This document shows, one piece after another, positions 6,458 through 13,340 of a stretch of DNA of 15,858 nucleotides. Origin of the DNA: CAWKZT01 sp963854565 (GTDB taxonomy: Bacteria; Actinomycetota; Acidimicrobiia; Acidimicrobiales; JAHEJN01); NCBI GenBank assembly GCA_963854565.1, contig CAWKZT010000036.1:1-15858 (forward strand). Reading direction: 5' to 3'. The notes beneath the pieces were generated by a model. It was not told the DNA's origin, made no database searches, and was given only the letters and a program-made list of their open reading frames with translations. The position numbers and the translations under genes were made by a program. The first letter of the stretch is position 1; each line of letters starts with the position of its first letter.

Positions 6458-6892
6458 ATGACCGACAGTCCCGTATCACTCCATCGTTCTGGCCCGCCCG
6501 AAACCATCCTGCCTTCGCTTACTCACCAATATTTGAAGGCCTTGCAAGATGCCGTTGCGGCCGGGGATAAAACGGCGCTGGCGGACATCGCGACTCTCGC
6601 CCCTGAGGTCCCATCTGTTTGGGCTGCGCTGGGTGAACAGGCCGAAAAAGACGGTCAAATCGTTGAGGCGTATGCGTATTTTCGGGTCGGTTACCACCGC
6701 GGACTCGATGCCTTGCGACAAAACGGCTGGAAAGGCTCGGGGTTCGTACGCTGGGAACACGAGAGCAACCGAGGCTTCTTGTCCGCCCTCGATGGGCTCC
6801 GACGAACCGCATCGGCAATTGCCGAGCTACACGAAGCAGAACGATGTGCGCTCTTTCTCCGTCAACTGGACCCTGCGTGGCCGTCGGCGTAG
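6458..6892 (+). CDS. DUF3151 family protein
   Basis: This is a conserved actinobacterial protein of unknown function, 144 residues from ATG 6458, which is a typical length for the family. The diagnostic core runs from about residue 55 to 108: WAALGEQAEKDG, then EAYAYFRVGYHRGLDALR, NGWKGSGFVRWEHESNRGFL, followed by an alanine-rich helix and EAERCALFLRQLDP near the end. The repeated helical pattern resembles a small TPR-like protein (my impression, not an established fact). It opens a + strand run that continues with mobA, which begins inside its last codons. The start is supported by a -10 box 6 nt upstream. Confidence 0.88.
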   Translation: MTDSPVSLHRSGPPETILPSLTHQYLKALQDAVAAGDKTALADIATLAPEVPSVWAALGEQAEKDGQIVEAYAYFRVGYHRGLDALRQNGWKGSGFVRWEHESNRGFLSALDGLRRTASAIAELHEAERCALFLRQLDPAWPSA

Positions 6893-7482
6893 ACCCGCCG
6901 CTTTTCGTTGGCGCAGTATTGCTGGGCGGCGGAAGCCGGCGGATGGGCGAAGACAAGGCCAGCCTCGTGCTGGCCAACGGCGAGATGCTTGGCGCCCGGT
7001 CGGTCGCTGCGTTGGGCGACGCCGGATGTTCCCGCATAATCGGCGTAGGCGGAACAACAGAGTTGTCTTCCCAACTCGGCATAGAACATATACCGGACAT
7101 GTGGCCCGGGCAAGGGCCTCTCGGGGCGCTCGTGACTGCTCTGACGGCGTCGTACCCCGCGATTACGGTGCTGTTACCTTGCGACCTACCGTTGGCTGAC
7201 GCATCGGTCGTGATGCAGTTGTTGCAACATCTAGATGGCGGCAATGGTGTGCAACATTGTGCAATTCCCCGGATCGATGGGCATCGAGCATTTGTGACTT
7301 CGGTATGGAGCCGAGACTGTCTTGCCCCGCTGGGGCGGTCCTTCGAAAGTGGCGGTAGATCAATACGCGGCGCTCTTTCGGGTCTCGACGTCACCTACTT
7401 CGAACCGGCCACACCAAGATCGTTCTTGGACGCGGATACCCCCGAAGAACTTCATGGCCTGGTGGATGGTGAGATAGGGTGA
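6877..7482 (+). CDS. mobA: Molybdenum cofactor guanylyltransferase (MobA-like)
   Basis: It is predicted to transfer GMP from GTP to molybdopterin-bound molybdenum to form the bis-MGD cofactor, in the cytoplasm. The nucleotidyltransferase signature AVLLGGGSRRMGEDKASL sits at residues 13-30. DMWPGQGPLGAL (74-85) and the metal-binding PCDLPLAD (101-108) match MobA. FLDADTPEEL near the C-terminus is a typical ending (D-x-N/D-TPED). The chosen start, GTG 6877, gives 201 residues and a 16-nt overlap with the DUF3151 gene. ATG 6844 would add 11 residues that look unconserved. It is followed by a rhodanese, a family that includes sulphur carriers. A related nucleotidyltransferase with another substrate cannot be excluded, but the RMG-x-DK and GPLG motifs favour MobA. 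Confidence 0.83.
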   Translation: MAVGVDPPLFVGAVLLGGGSRRMGEDKASLVLANGEMLGARSVAALGDAGCSRIIGVGGTTELSSQLGIEHIPDMWPGQGPLGALVTALTASYPAITVLLPCDLPLADASVVMQLLQHLDGGNGVQHCAIPRIDGHRAFVTSVWSRDCLAPLGRSFESGGRSIRGALSGLDVTYFEPATPRSFLDADTPEELHGLVDGEIG

Positions 7483-7517
7483 TCGGTGGTGGCCATGCCA
7501 GTGTTGACGGTCTGCCC

Positions 7518-7524
7518 AGAAAGG
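7518..7524 (+). promoter_or_regulatory. Ribosome binding site deciding the rhodanese start
   Basis: AGAAAGG is an exact match to the 5' part of the extended Shine-Dalgarno consensus AGAAAGGAGG and ends 6 nt before GTG 7531. It favours that start over GTG 7486 and ATG 7495. Confidence 0.6.
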
Positions 7525-7530
7525 CTTTCC

Positions 7531-7866
7531 GTGACCAACGGTTCTGCTGCAATTCCAGAAATTACCATTGATGTCTTCGATCCTGCCGTGGCAGGTATGT
7601 ACCTCATTGATGTGCGAGAGCCCGACGAGTACACCGACGGTCACCTCGCCGGAGCGGTCTCGATTCCTCTGAGCGATTTTATCGAGCGCATCGACGAAGT
7701 TCCCACCGATCGGGCGTTACACCTCATTTGTGCTCATGGCGGTCGCTCAATGAAGGCCGCACAGTACCTGGCCAGCAAAGGCCTAACCGTTACAAACGTG
7801 GATGGTGGCACCGTGGGCTGGACCGAACTTGGCCGAGCCGTCGTGGCCGGCCCGAACGCCAACTAG
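7531..7866 (+). CDS. Single-domain rhodanese (sulphurtransferase-like)
   Basis: This is a 111-residue protein covering one rhodanese domain, which carries sulphur as a persulphide on an active-site cysteine. YLIDVREPDEYTDGHLAGA is the typical CH2A-like N-terminal motif. The active cysteine is C67 in ICAHGGRS, a loop of the usual six-residue size and close to the common C-x-x-G-x-RS form, and the C-terminal VDGGTVGWTELG closes the fold. GTG 7531 is chosen because of the ribosome site upstream and because it gives the normal domain length. GTG 7486 would add 15 residues. It lies between mobA and RNase D, 6 nt before the latter. A role in sulphur supply for cofactor or tRNA modification is only suggested by context. 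Confidence 0.88.
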   Translation: MTNGSAAIPEITIDVFDPAVAGMYLIDVREPDEYTDGHLAGAVSIPLSDFIERIDEVPTDRALHLICAHGGRSMKAAQYLASKGLTVTNVDGGTVGWTELGRAVVAGPNAN

Positions 7867-7872
7867 ACCAGC

Positions 7873-9072
7873 ATGGCAAATACACAAGATTTCCAGTACA
7901 TCGATACCAAATCAGGCTTGGCCGAGGTTGTTGCGTCGTTGGTCGATGCCAGCCGCATGGCAATCGATACTGAGTTCCATCGGGAACGAACCTACTACCC
8001 CAAAGTAGCGCTAGTCCAGATCCAGTGGGACGACCGGTTGGTGTTAATTGACCCTCTGGGCGTCGACCTACAAGCTTTAGCGCCGGTGTTTGAAGGCGAT
8101 GGTTTGGTAGTCATGCACGCCGCTAGCCAGGACCTAGAGGTCTTTGACCGAGCCTGTGGAGTTGTTCCTTCGCGCCTAGCCGATACCCAAATCGCCGCAG
8201 GGTTTATCGGCCTTCGTACGCCATCTCTGGCTGGCTTGCACGAGCACTTTTTGAACGTCTCACTGGCCAAGGGCGACCGGCTCACTGACTGGCTAAAGCG
8301 TCCACTAAACGAGAACCAACTCAACTATGCAGCATCAGACGTGGCCAGGTTGCTCGAAATCCATGACCTTATCGGTGAGCAACTTGTCGCTAGGGGACGC
8401 GAAGAGTGGGTCGAAGCTGAATACGACGAATTGTTGCGTAAGGCCTCAACTGCTCGTGATCCATCGGAATGTTGGACCCGGATTAAAGAGGCACGGCACT
8501 TGAAAGCGCAGCCACTGGCGGTGGTTCAGGCCGTCGCCGCCTGGCGTGAGGTTCGAGCCCGGGAACGCGACCTGCCCGTGCGGTTTGTGTTGTCTGATAT
8601 GGCGGTTGTAAGTGTTTCCCAAAAGGTACCTCGATCGACCGATGATCTGAAGGGCTTGCGAGGCCTTGATGAACGCCAGCTTCGTGGGTCCGTCGGCGAT
8701 TCATTGCTGGAAGCTGTTGCCGCGGGTCGCGACAACGAGCCACCAACCCGCGACAAGCCGCGCAACAATCGTGATCAGGCAGCTTTACGCCCGGCCGCAT
8801 CCTTGTTGTCGGCCTGGTTGTCGCAACACGCGACTGATCTTGATATCGATCCAGCGCTGCTTGGCACTCGCAACGACATCGAAAGTGTGTTACGTGATGA
8901 GCCGTGTCGGCTTTCCACCGGTTGGCGGGCAGCGATGGCAGGTGATCCCATCAAACAACTTATCGCCGGCGATGCAGCATTGGCATTCGAGCGCGGGGGT
9001 GGGCTGACGTTAGAACAGCGATCGCGCGTTCCGTTCGAGGTGAATCTTCCTGGCAAGTCTGGGCTAGGCTGA
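7873..9072 (+). CDS. rnd: Ribonuclease D
   Basis: This is a 3'-5' exoribonuclease of the DEDDy family acting on tRNA precursors and other structured RNAs. The catalytic residues are visible: D32 and E34 in IDTEFHRERTYYPKVALVQI, D87 in HAASQDLEVF, and Y152/D156 in NYAASDVARL. After the nuclease domain (about 1-180) come an HRDC domain (about 205-290; LAVVQAVAAWREVRARERDLP and LKGLRGL) and a second HRDC-like C-terminal region to residue 399. The length is normal for the family. ATG 7873 lies 6 nt after the rhodanese stop, with no strong ribosome site, so translation may depend on the upstream gene. A 70-residue Cys/His protein follows 31 nt downstream. Confidence 0.95.
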   Translation: MANTQDFQYIDTKSGLAEVVASLVDASRMAIDTEFHRERTYYPKVALVQIQWDDRLVLIDPLGVDLQALAPVFEGDGLVVMHAASQDLEVFDRACGVVPSRLADTQIAAGFIGLRTPSLAGLHEHFLNVSLAKGDRLTDWLKRPLNENQLNYAASDVARLLEIHDLIGEQLVARGREEWVEAEYDELLRKASTARDPSECWTRIKEARHLKAQPLAVVQAVAAWREVRARERDLPVRFVLSDMAVVSVSQKVPRSTDDLKGLRGLDERQLRGSVGDSLLEAVAAGRDNEPPTRDKPRNNRDQAALRPAASLLSAWLSQHATDLDIDPALLGTRNDIESVLRDEPCRLSTGWRAAMAGDPIKQLIAGDAALAFERGGGLTLEQRSRVPFEVNLPGKSGLG

Positions 9073-9092
9073 CACCTTCAAACCTCTCCACT

Positions 9093-9096
9093 GGAG
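9093..9096 (+). promoter_or_regulatory. Ribosome binding site of the 70-residue protein
   Basis: GGAG followed by 7 nt before GTG 9104 is a good Shine-Dalgarno sequence in a window where many genes lack one. It supports GTG 9104 as the start over the in-frame ATG at 9155. Confidence 0.55.
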
Positions 9097-9103
9097 AAAA
9101 ACA

Positions 9104-9316
9104 GTGAAAAAAGGTCGCCATCGGCGTTACGAAGAAGCCCGCTCACTTAAACACATGAATGACGGTTTCGATAATTTCTTCTCGGAAAATGAAGACCCAT
9201 GTATTGAGTGTGACGCGCTTCCGGGTCAGGATCACAAAAGCTGGTGCCTAACCGCATCTGCTAAGCGTGCGGTGGTTTCTGCTTCCGATGGCGACGATGA
9301 CCTCTTTCCGGCTTAG
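9104..9316 (+). CDS. Small Cys/His protein, possible zinc knuckle (70 aa)
   Basis: I do not recognise this family. The 70 residues fall into three parts: a strongly basic N-terminus (KKGRHRRYEEARSLK), a centre with C33-x2-C36-x7-H44-x3-C48 (PCIECDALPGQDHKSWC) that could hold one zinc ion, and a short acidic end (DGDDDLFPA). It starts at GTG 9104 behind a good ribosome site, 31 nt after RNase D, so it is probably the last gene of that transcript. A basic tail plus a zinc-knuckle-like core suggests nucleic-acid binding, but this is inference only. It converges on the ClC transporter gene. Confidence 0.7.
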   Translation: MKKGRHRRYEEARSLKHMNDGFDNFFSENEDPCIECDALPGQDHKSWCLTASAKRAVVSASDGDDDLFPA

Positions 9317-9357
9317 CTGAAGCTTCCAGAAATGCCGCCCGCCGCTGACGTGGGAGT

Positions 9358-9378
9358 GGTCTTGTTGCGAGAACAACC
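9358..9378. terminator. Weak hairpin between converging genes
   Basis: TTGTT (9362-9366) and AACAA (9372-9376) enclose GCGAG, with an outer GG/CC pair across a two-base bulge. It lies in the 69-bp space between the 70-residue protein gene (+) and the ClC gene (-). No T-run follows on either strand, so a terminator role is only possible. Confidence 0.25.
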
Positions 9379-9385
9379 CTGATGG

Positions 9386-11047
9386 CTAAGACTCCGTCGC
9401 GTCCAGAATTTCGTCAAGTTTGACGATTTGCTCAGCCTGCACGAGGCCCACGAAATTGTCGTTGGCGTCGACAACGACAATCTGGTCCACATGAGCGTTC
9501 TCCATGGCCTGCACCGCGTCGCGTAAAGTCCAGGAGGGTTGAGCGCTAGGAGCATCGGTGTCCATTAGCTGTTCAACGAGCGTGTCGTCCCAACTGTCAC
9601 GGTCAATATCGTTGAGTTGCGTCAGGGAACACATGCCCAAATATTTCCCGCCCTCGACTACGGGAACTTCGGTGACTCGTCGTCCGAGTACGTGGACGAA
9701 GACAAATTCTGACGCGGTGGCATCAGGAGGAGTCGTGAGAACATCCGTATCAAGGGCCGCGGTAATTGGCAATGTGAGGCGGTGTTCGACATGGCCAAGC
9801 CGGACTGAACGTTGATAGGCAGCCACGGACGACGAACCGGCCGAAAGTTGCGACGCGGCGGCAGCAACGAGAGCGGGAACTACGTACGCGGCGCCGGCTC
9901 CTGTAGATTCGGCGACAAACATTACTGCGGCGATGGGCACGCGATACCCAGCGGCAAGAAATGCGGCCAGTCCGAGCGTGGGATACAGGCTTGATGAACT
10001 GCCGCCCGCGATTTCGCCCACAATGCGACCCAAGATGACGCCCTGTACTACCAAGGGAATAAACAGTCCGCCCGTGCCTCCTGCCCCCAGAGAGGTGAGC
10101 GTTGCCGCCAGTCGAAAGCCGAAGAGTGCTGCGATGAGTGCGAGACTGTGGTCACCATTAATCAACCAGGCCAACGCACCGACACCGGGGCCAAGCGTCA
10201 GAGGCTCACCAAAGGCAGCATCGGATGCGACCACCAACGCAGCCATGAGCACCGCACCGGCGACAAGGCGTGGAAGGAGGGCGAAGCGTGTAGCAATCTC
10301 CTTGGCACGGCGTATGAGCCAGGCGACCGTGCGACCACCGAATCCGGCCAACAGCCCAACTAATGCGCCGCCCGCGATGTCGCTAATGTGCAACTCTCGC
10401 TGCTCGGACCCGAGGAACGGCAGGACTGAATCTGTGCCGACGATAAGGGCAAAGGTGACCCACGCCGAAGCGGAGGCAAAGAGCGATGGCAGCAATGCTC
10501 GCTGGGTGAAATCATCTCGGTAAGGCGATTCGAGCGCAAAAATGACACCCGTAGCTGGGGCCTGGAAAATCGCCGCTACACCGGCTGCGGCTCCAGCAGT
10601 AAGCAACATCTTGGCTTCGTCTCGGCGAAAATGCTTACCGAAACGTTCTTGCATGGCGAGTCCGATAGTTGACCCAGCGAAAATCGAAGGGCCCTCAAGA
10701 CCTAGGGCCCCACCGGACCCGATGGTGGCTACCCCGGCCAGAAGCTTGGGGGCTAGGTGTCGTTTGGGCAACCGCGGATTGCGATCGTGGAAGACTCGTA
10801 TGTATTCGTCCGACGTGGACGAATTGAGATCCTTACCGCCCAGCCGGAGAAAACCGGCTGCCAGAGCGAGGCCAACGCCCGGAGCTAGGGCCTGTTGCCA
10901 CAGGGGCCTTTCGAGCAAATGTTCGAGCATGACACGGACTGTGAGCCATTCGAAGGCCGCCACGGTTGCGCCTACCATCATCCCGAGCGCGACCGAAGCC
11001 AGCACCATCCGAGGCATTCGAACCTGGGGTGACGTGCCGAAGGGCAT
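9386..11047 (-). CDS. ClC-family chloride channel/transporter with two CBS domains
   Basis: This is an integral membrane protein of the ClC superfamily, moving chloride or another anion across the inner membrane. It has 553 residues: roughly 1-420 hydrophobic helices, then a CBS pair (about 430-490 and 495-545) that usually binds adenine nucleotides. The gating glutamate is E118 in GLEGPSI; AAIFQAPATGVIFALE (158-173) and GGTGGLFIP match the remaining conserved pore motifs. Two hallmarks differ. The GSGIP selectivity motif is not present (the region reads STSDEYI, 77-83), and the second glutamate of the FxxEE pair, the internal proton glutamate of E. coli ClC-ec1, is S174. The ATG shares one base with the upstream stop (TAATG), so translation is coupled to the Cys-rich protein gene. 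Confidence 0.92.
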   Translation of the reverse strand: MPFGTSPQVRMPRMVLASVALGMMVGATVAAFEWLTVRVMLEHLLERPLWQQALAPGVGLALAAGFLRLGGKDLNSSTSDEYIRVFHDRNPRLPKRHLAPKLLAGVATIGSGGALGLEGPSIFAGSTIGLAMQERFGKHFRRDEAKMLLTAGAAAGVAAIFQAPATGVIFALESPYRDDFTQRALLPSLFASASAWVTFALIVGTDSVLPFLGSEQRELHISDIAGGALVGLLAGFGGRTVAWLIRRAKEIATRFALLPRLVAGAVLMAALVVASDAAFGEPLTLGPGVGALAWLINGDHSLALIAALFGFRLAATLTSLGAGGTGGLFIPLVVQGVILGRIVGEIAGGSSSSLYPTLGLAAFLAAGYRVPIAAVMFVAESTGAGAAYVVPALVAAAASQLSAGSSSVAAYQRSVRLGHVEHRLTLPITAALDTDVLTTPPDATASEFVFVHVLGRRVTEVPVVEGGKYLGMCSLTQLNDIDRDSWDDTLVEQLMDTDAPSAQPSWTLRDAVQAMENAHVDQIVVVDANDNFVGLVQAEQIVKLDEILDATES

Positions 11048-11823
11048 TAACGTCTGGTTTCTTTGAGCTCAACAGGCACGCTTGCAGGATGGCGTGCAAA
11101 TCGACTAGCGCCAACGCGTTCAATATGTTGCACCAACATGGTGTATGCGTCGTCACCGACCATTTCGACGATCTCGTCCCGCATTGTTAGGTATGTGGCG
11201 ACGTTGCCGACGAACGCCCGGTCGTCTTCGGTGCACCACCAGTGCATCTCTGTTCCGCCTTCGCCCCAGTCCCGACGCTCCCAACTGCGCAGCCACCAAG
11301 TGCGATGCTCGTTGTCATCAATGTGCTCCTCAAGACGGAGGGGAACTTGCCAACAAACATCGGGCTTCCAGTCGAGCGGACGTTCGGAGGCCTCCTCCGC
11401 GCCAGTATGCAGCGCGCACCCTGGCCCTCCCTCGAAGTCCGGCCGGTTAAGGAAACGGCAGGCACCGTCAATGGTGGCGGTGGCACGAACTCCCGATTCG
11501 ACATCAACGAACCATCGGGCTTCATCGGAAGTGTGATGCTGCCACTGCGCTGGTGTAAGGCGACGGGCGTGCTGGAGGACGTCGGCTTCATCGTCGGCGT
11601 CGCCAAAGTGTGCCCCATGCATGCAACATCCTGCGGCCATTTCTGGGGCAGGCTCGGCATCGATACCTAAACATCCGTTTCCGTATATGCACTCGTAGTT
11701 ACTCAGCATGAAGCTGAGGTCGAATTGCCAGGTGTCGCCTTCGCCGTCGGTGAAGGACACCCACTCGCGTGCGTCGGCAACAATCTCGGCGATGGTCTCG
11801 GCCCGATGCTCGGGTGTGGTCAT
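11047..11823 (-). CDS. Cys-rich conserved protein, YkgJ/DUF3109-like
   Basis: From ATG 11823 this is a 258-residue soluble protein with many cysteines in a pattern like the YkgJ family, described as zinc- or iron-chelating: C45 and C51 (YECIYGNGCLG), the pair C66-C67 (AAGCCMHGAHF), C121 in ACRFLNRPDF, C135 in GCALH, C156 in PDVCWQVP, and C196 in HWWCTEDD. The C...CC...CxFL...CxxH...C order is what suggests the family; exact assignment is from memory. A longer reading to 11886 adds 21 low-complexity residues and is rejected, because ATG 11823 overlaps the upstream small gene's stop as ATGA. Its own stop shares a base with the ClC start, so it is probably made together with ClC. Function unknown. 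Confidence 0.75.
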   Translation of the reverse strand: MTTPEHRAETIAEIVADAREWVSFTDGEGDTWQFDLSFMLSNYECIYGNGCLGIDAEPAPEMAAGCCMHGAHFGDADDEADVLQHARRLTPAQWQHHTSDEARWFVDVESGVRATATIDGACRFLNRPDFEGGPGCALHTGAEEASERPLDWKPDVCWQVPLRLEEHIDDNEHRTWWLRSWERRDWGEGGTEMHWWCTEDDRAFVGNVATYLTMRDEIVEMVGDDAYTMLVQHIERVGASRFARHPASVPVELKETRR

Positions 11824-12017
11824 CGTCGGGGCCGGGCGTGTGGATGCCTCAGCTCGACCACGAGCACGGGGGGAATAGCAATCCAACCAGTCGGGCCCGC
11901 GGTAATCTCGTCGACGTTGACGTCATAGCACTGTGTAAGTTGCGGGGATCCCGGCACTCCGACATAGTACGCATGAGAAGGGCCCGCCCCATGCCGGGCA
12001 CGGAAATATCGGCTCAT
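11820..12017 (-). CDS. Small protein of unknown function (65 aa), coupled to Cys-rich gene
   Basis: The 65 residues begin MSRYFRARHGAGPSHAYYVG and continue with a hydrophobic-rich stretch (GPTGWIAIPPVLVVELRH) before a basic end. I know no family for it. The main support is position: its TGA and the next gene's ATG form a 4-nt ATGA overlap, as expected for coupled genes, and it fills the space up to the divergent 68-residue gene. A TTG at 12083 would extend it by 22 residues into that gene and is less likely. No ribosome site is seen before ATG 12017. It may be a short membrane-associated or accessory protein; this is a guess. Confidence 0.5.
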   Translation of the reverse strand: MSRYFRARHGAGPSHAYYVGVPGSPQLTQCYDVNVDEITAGPTGWIAIPPVLVVELRHPHARPRR

Positions 12018-12064
12018 CGGCCCGACAAATGTTTGCGGTTCCGCACATTGTCTCACCCAGCGTG

Positions 12065-12070
12065 CACAAT
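12065..12070 (+). promoter_or_regulatory. Possible -10 box of the 68-residue protein gene
   Basis: CACAAT matches TATAAT at four positions and lies exactly 6 nt before ATG 12077, like the three better boxes in this window. The first T is missing, so this is the weakest of the four. Confidence 0.3.
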
Positions 12071-12076
12071 GTGAAT

Positions 12077-12283
12077 ATGGCAAGAGAGTTTGACGAAATC
12101 CGGACCCGCCTTCTCGGCATATCTGAGGAGCTAACCGATTTAACCATCTCGCGCCTGCAAGATTCCATAGATGCGGGTGGAAACGAACTTCCGGTTGACG
12201 AACGACGACTCACGAAAGCTCGTCGGGCGGTAGATAAGGCAGCGTTCTTATTGCAAGAACCCAATAGGGACGAGCAGTGGTAG
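12077..12283 (+). CDS. Small conserved-looking protein (68 aa), helical
   Basis: It reads MAREFDEIRTRLLGISEELT and then ISRLQDSIDAGGNELPVDERRLTKARRAV, ending DKAAFLLQEPNRDEQW. The heptad-like hydrophobic spacing and many charges suggest two or three amphipathic helices, possibly a short coiled coil; there is no signal or membrane segment. It looks familiar from actinobacterial genomes, but I cannot name a function. ATG 12077 is preferred over an ATG at 12029 because the extra 16 residues overlap the divergent upstream region and look non-coding. The stop lies 4 nt from the end of the converging LOG gene. Confidence 0.65.
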   Translation: MAREFDEIRTRLLGISEELTDLTISRLQDSIDAGGNELPVDERRLTKARRAVDKAAFLLQEPNRDEQW

Positions 12284-12287
12284 TTCG

Positions 12288-13331
12288 CTAGTCTCGTAGA
12301 TTGATTTGATTGATAAGTAGTCGCAGTTGTCCGGCCGATCGGTGGTTGTAGTGGAAACCGATTCGCGGGCGTTCAAGTTCGTCAATTTCCTCGCGGTGTG
12401 CGTCGACATGATCAATATATCCACTTACCAATAGTCCCGAAAATCGTTGGTTCAGCGCGGTTAACTCATCTGATTCGAGTTCACGTTCCAGCCGAAGTAC
12501 CAACTGGTCTGACGTTTGCTCCAGTGAATGGAATGTGCTGTAGAAACCACATATTTCGTCTCTGGCTTCCTCCACATCGTCGGTCACCAAAAATAGGGCA
12601 AGGTCGTCTACAGAAATTAGTCCATTATCGCTCAGGTCGGTCCTGACAAAGTCAACCCATCGATTCCAGTAGGACATACCACCATCCATAAGCACGACCG
12701 GGGCAATCGGTGTTTGTCCGGTTTGCATCAGGGTTAGCAATTCGAATGTTTCGTCCATGGTCCCGAACCCACCGGGGAACATTGCAAAGCCATCAGATTC
12801 TTTGACCAGATGCAATTTACGGGTGAAAAAGTACTTGAAGTCAATGAGTTTGGGATCGCGCGCGAGTATCTCAGGCGGCTCGGTTTCGAAGGGCAAGACG
12901 ATGCTAAGACCAAAGGAATTTTCGCGACCGCCGCCCTCCATACCGGCCGTCATTATTCCGGGGCCACCGCCTGTCATGATCATCCAATCATGCTCAACCA
13001 TGGCCGCTGCCACGTCGTAGGCCAGTTGGTACTGAGGCTCTTCCGGTTTGGTTCGAGCCGATCCAAAAATGGACACCTTCCGTTTGTCGGCGTGCTTGGC
13101 AAAAATGTCGATGGCAGTACGCAGTTCTTTGAGCATGTCGCTCAGGCGTTCAAGGTCGCTGCGGTCCGCTGCCCCATCGGCCAACCGTGCCACGGTCGCC
13201 AAGACTTCGTAGAAGACGTCGGCGTTGTCACCCGAGTCTGTGGTAGCCGAAATGGTTTCGACCAACTGGGTCATGGGCGCATACAGGTCTGGATTGCCGA
13301 CGTGGCTTTTGCGGAACTCGGGTAGGGGCAC
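12288..13331 (-). CDS. LOG family protein (nucleotide monophosphate nucleosidase-like)
   Basis: This is a Rossmann-fold protein of the LOG/TIGR00730 family, whose studied members cleave the N-glycosidic bond of nucleoside 5'-monophosphates (cytokinin activation in plants and actinobacteria, PpnN in E. coli). Visible are IFGSAR (88-93), GGGPGIM (121-127), the FFTRKLHL segment with R171-K172, and the family signature PGGFGTMDE (186-194). At 347 aa it is longer than the minimal ~190-residue form, with about 85 extra residues in front and about 110 behind the core. GTG 13331 lies 9 nt after the fbiC stop without a ribosome site. ATG at residue 20 is an alternative start. It is probably co-transcribed with fbiC. 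Substrate unproven. Confidence 0.9.
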   Translation of the reverse strand: MPLPEFRKSHVGNPDLYAPMTQLVETISATTDSGDNADVFYEVLATVARLADGAADRSDLERLSDMLKELRTAIDIFAKHADKRKVSIFGSARTKPEEPQYQLAYDVAAAMVEHDWMIMTGGGPGIMTAGMEGGGRENSFGLSIVLPFETEPPEILARDPKLIDFKYFFTRKLHLVKESDGFAMFPGGFGTMDETFELLTLMQTGQTPIAPVVLMDGGMSYWNRWVDFVRTDLSDNGLISVDDLALFLVTDDVEEARDEICGFYSTFHSLEQTSDQLVLRLERELESDELTALNQRFSGLLVSGYIDHVDAHREEIDELERPRIGFHYNHRSAGQLRLLINQINLRD

Positions 13332-13340
13332 AGGAAATGT

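Noticed and set aside
6519..7394. 291-codon minus-strand frame antisense to DUF3151 and mobA
   Set aside because: Low-complexity Arg/Pro/Ser-rich translation typical of an antisense shadow; the + strand carries two recognised families.
11242..11670. 142-codon + strand frame within the Cys-rich gene
   Set aside because: It is antisense to a frame with an ordered cysteine pattern and coupled overlaps on both sides; no motif of its own.
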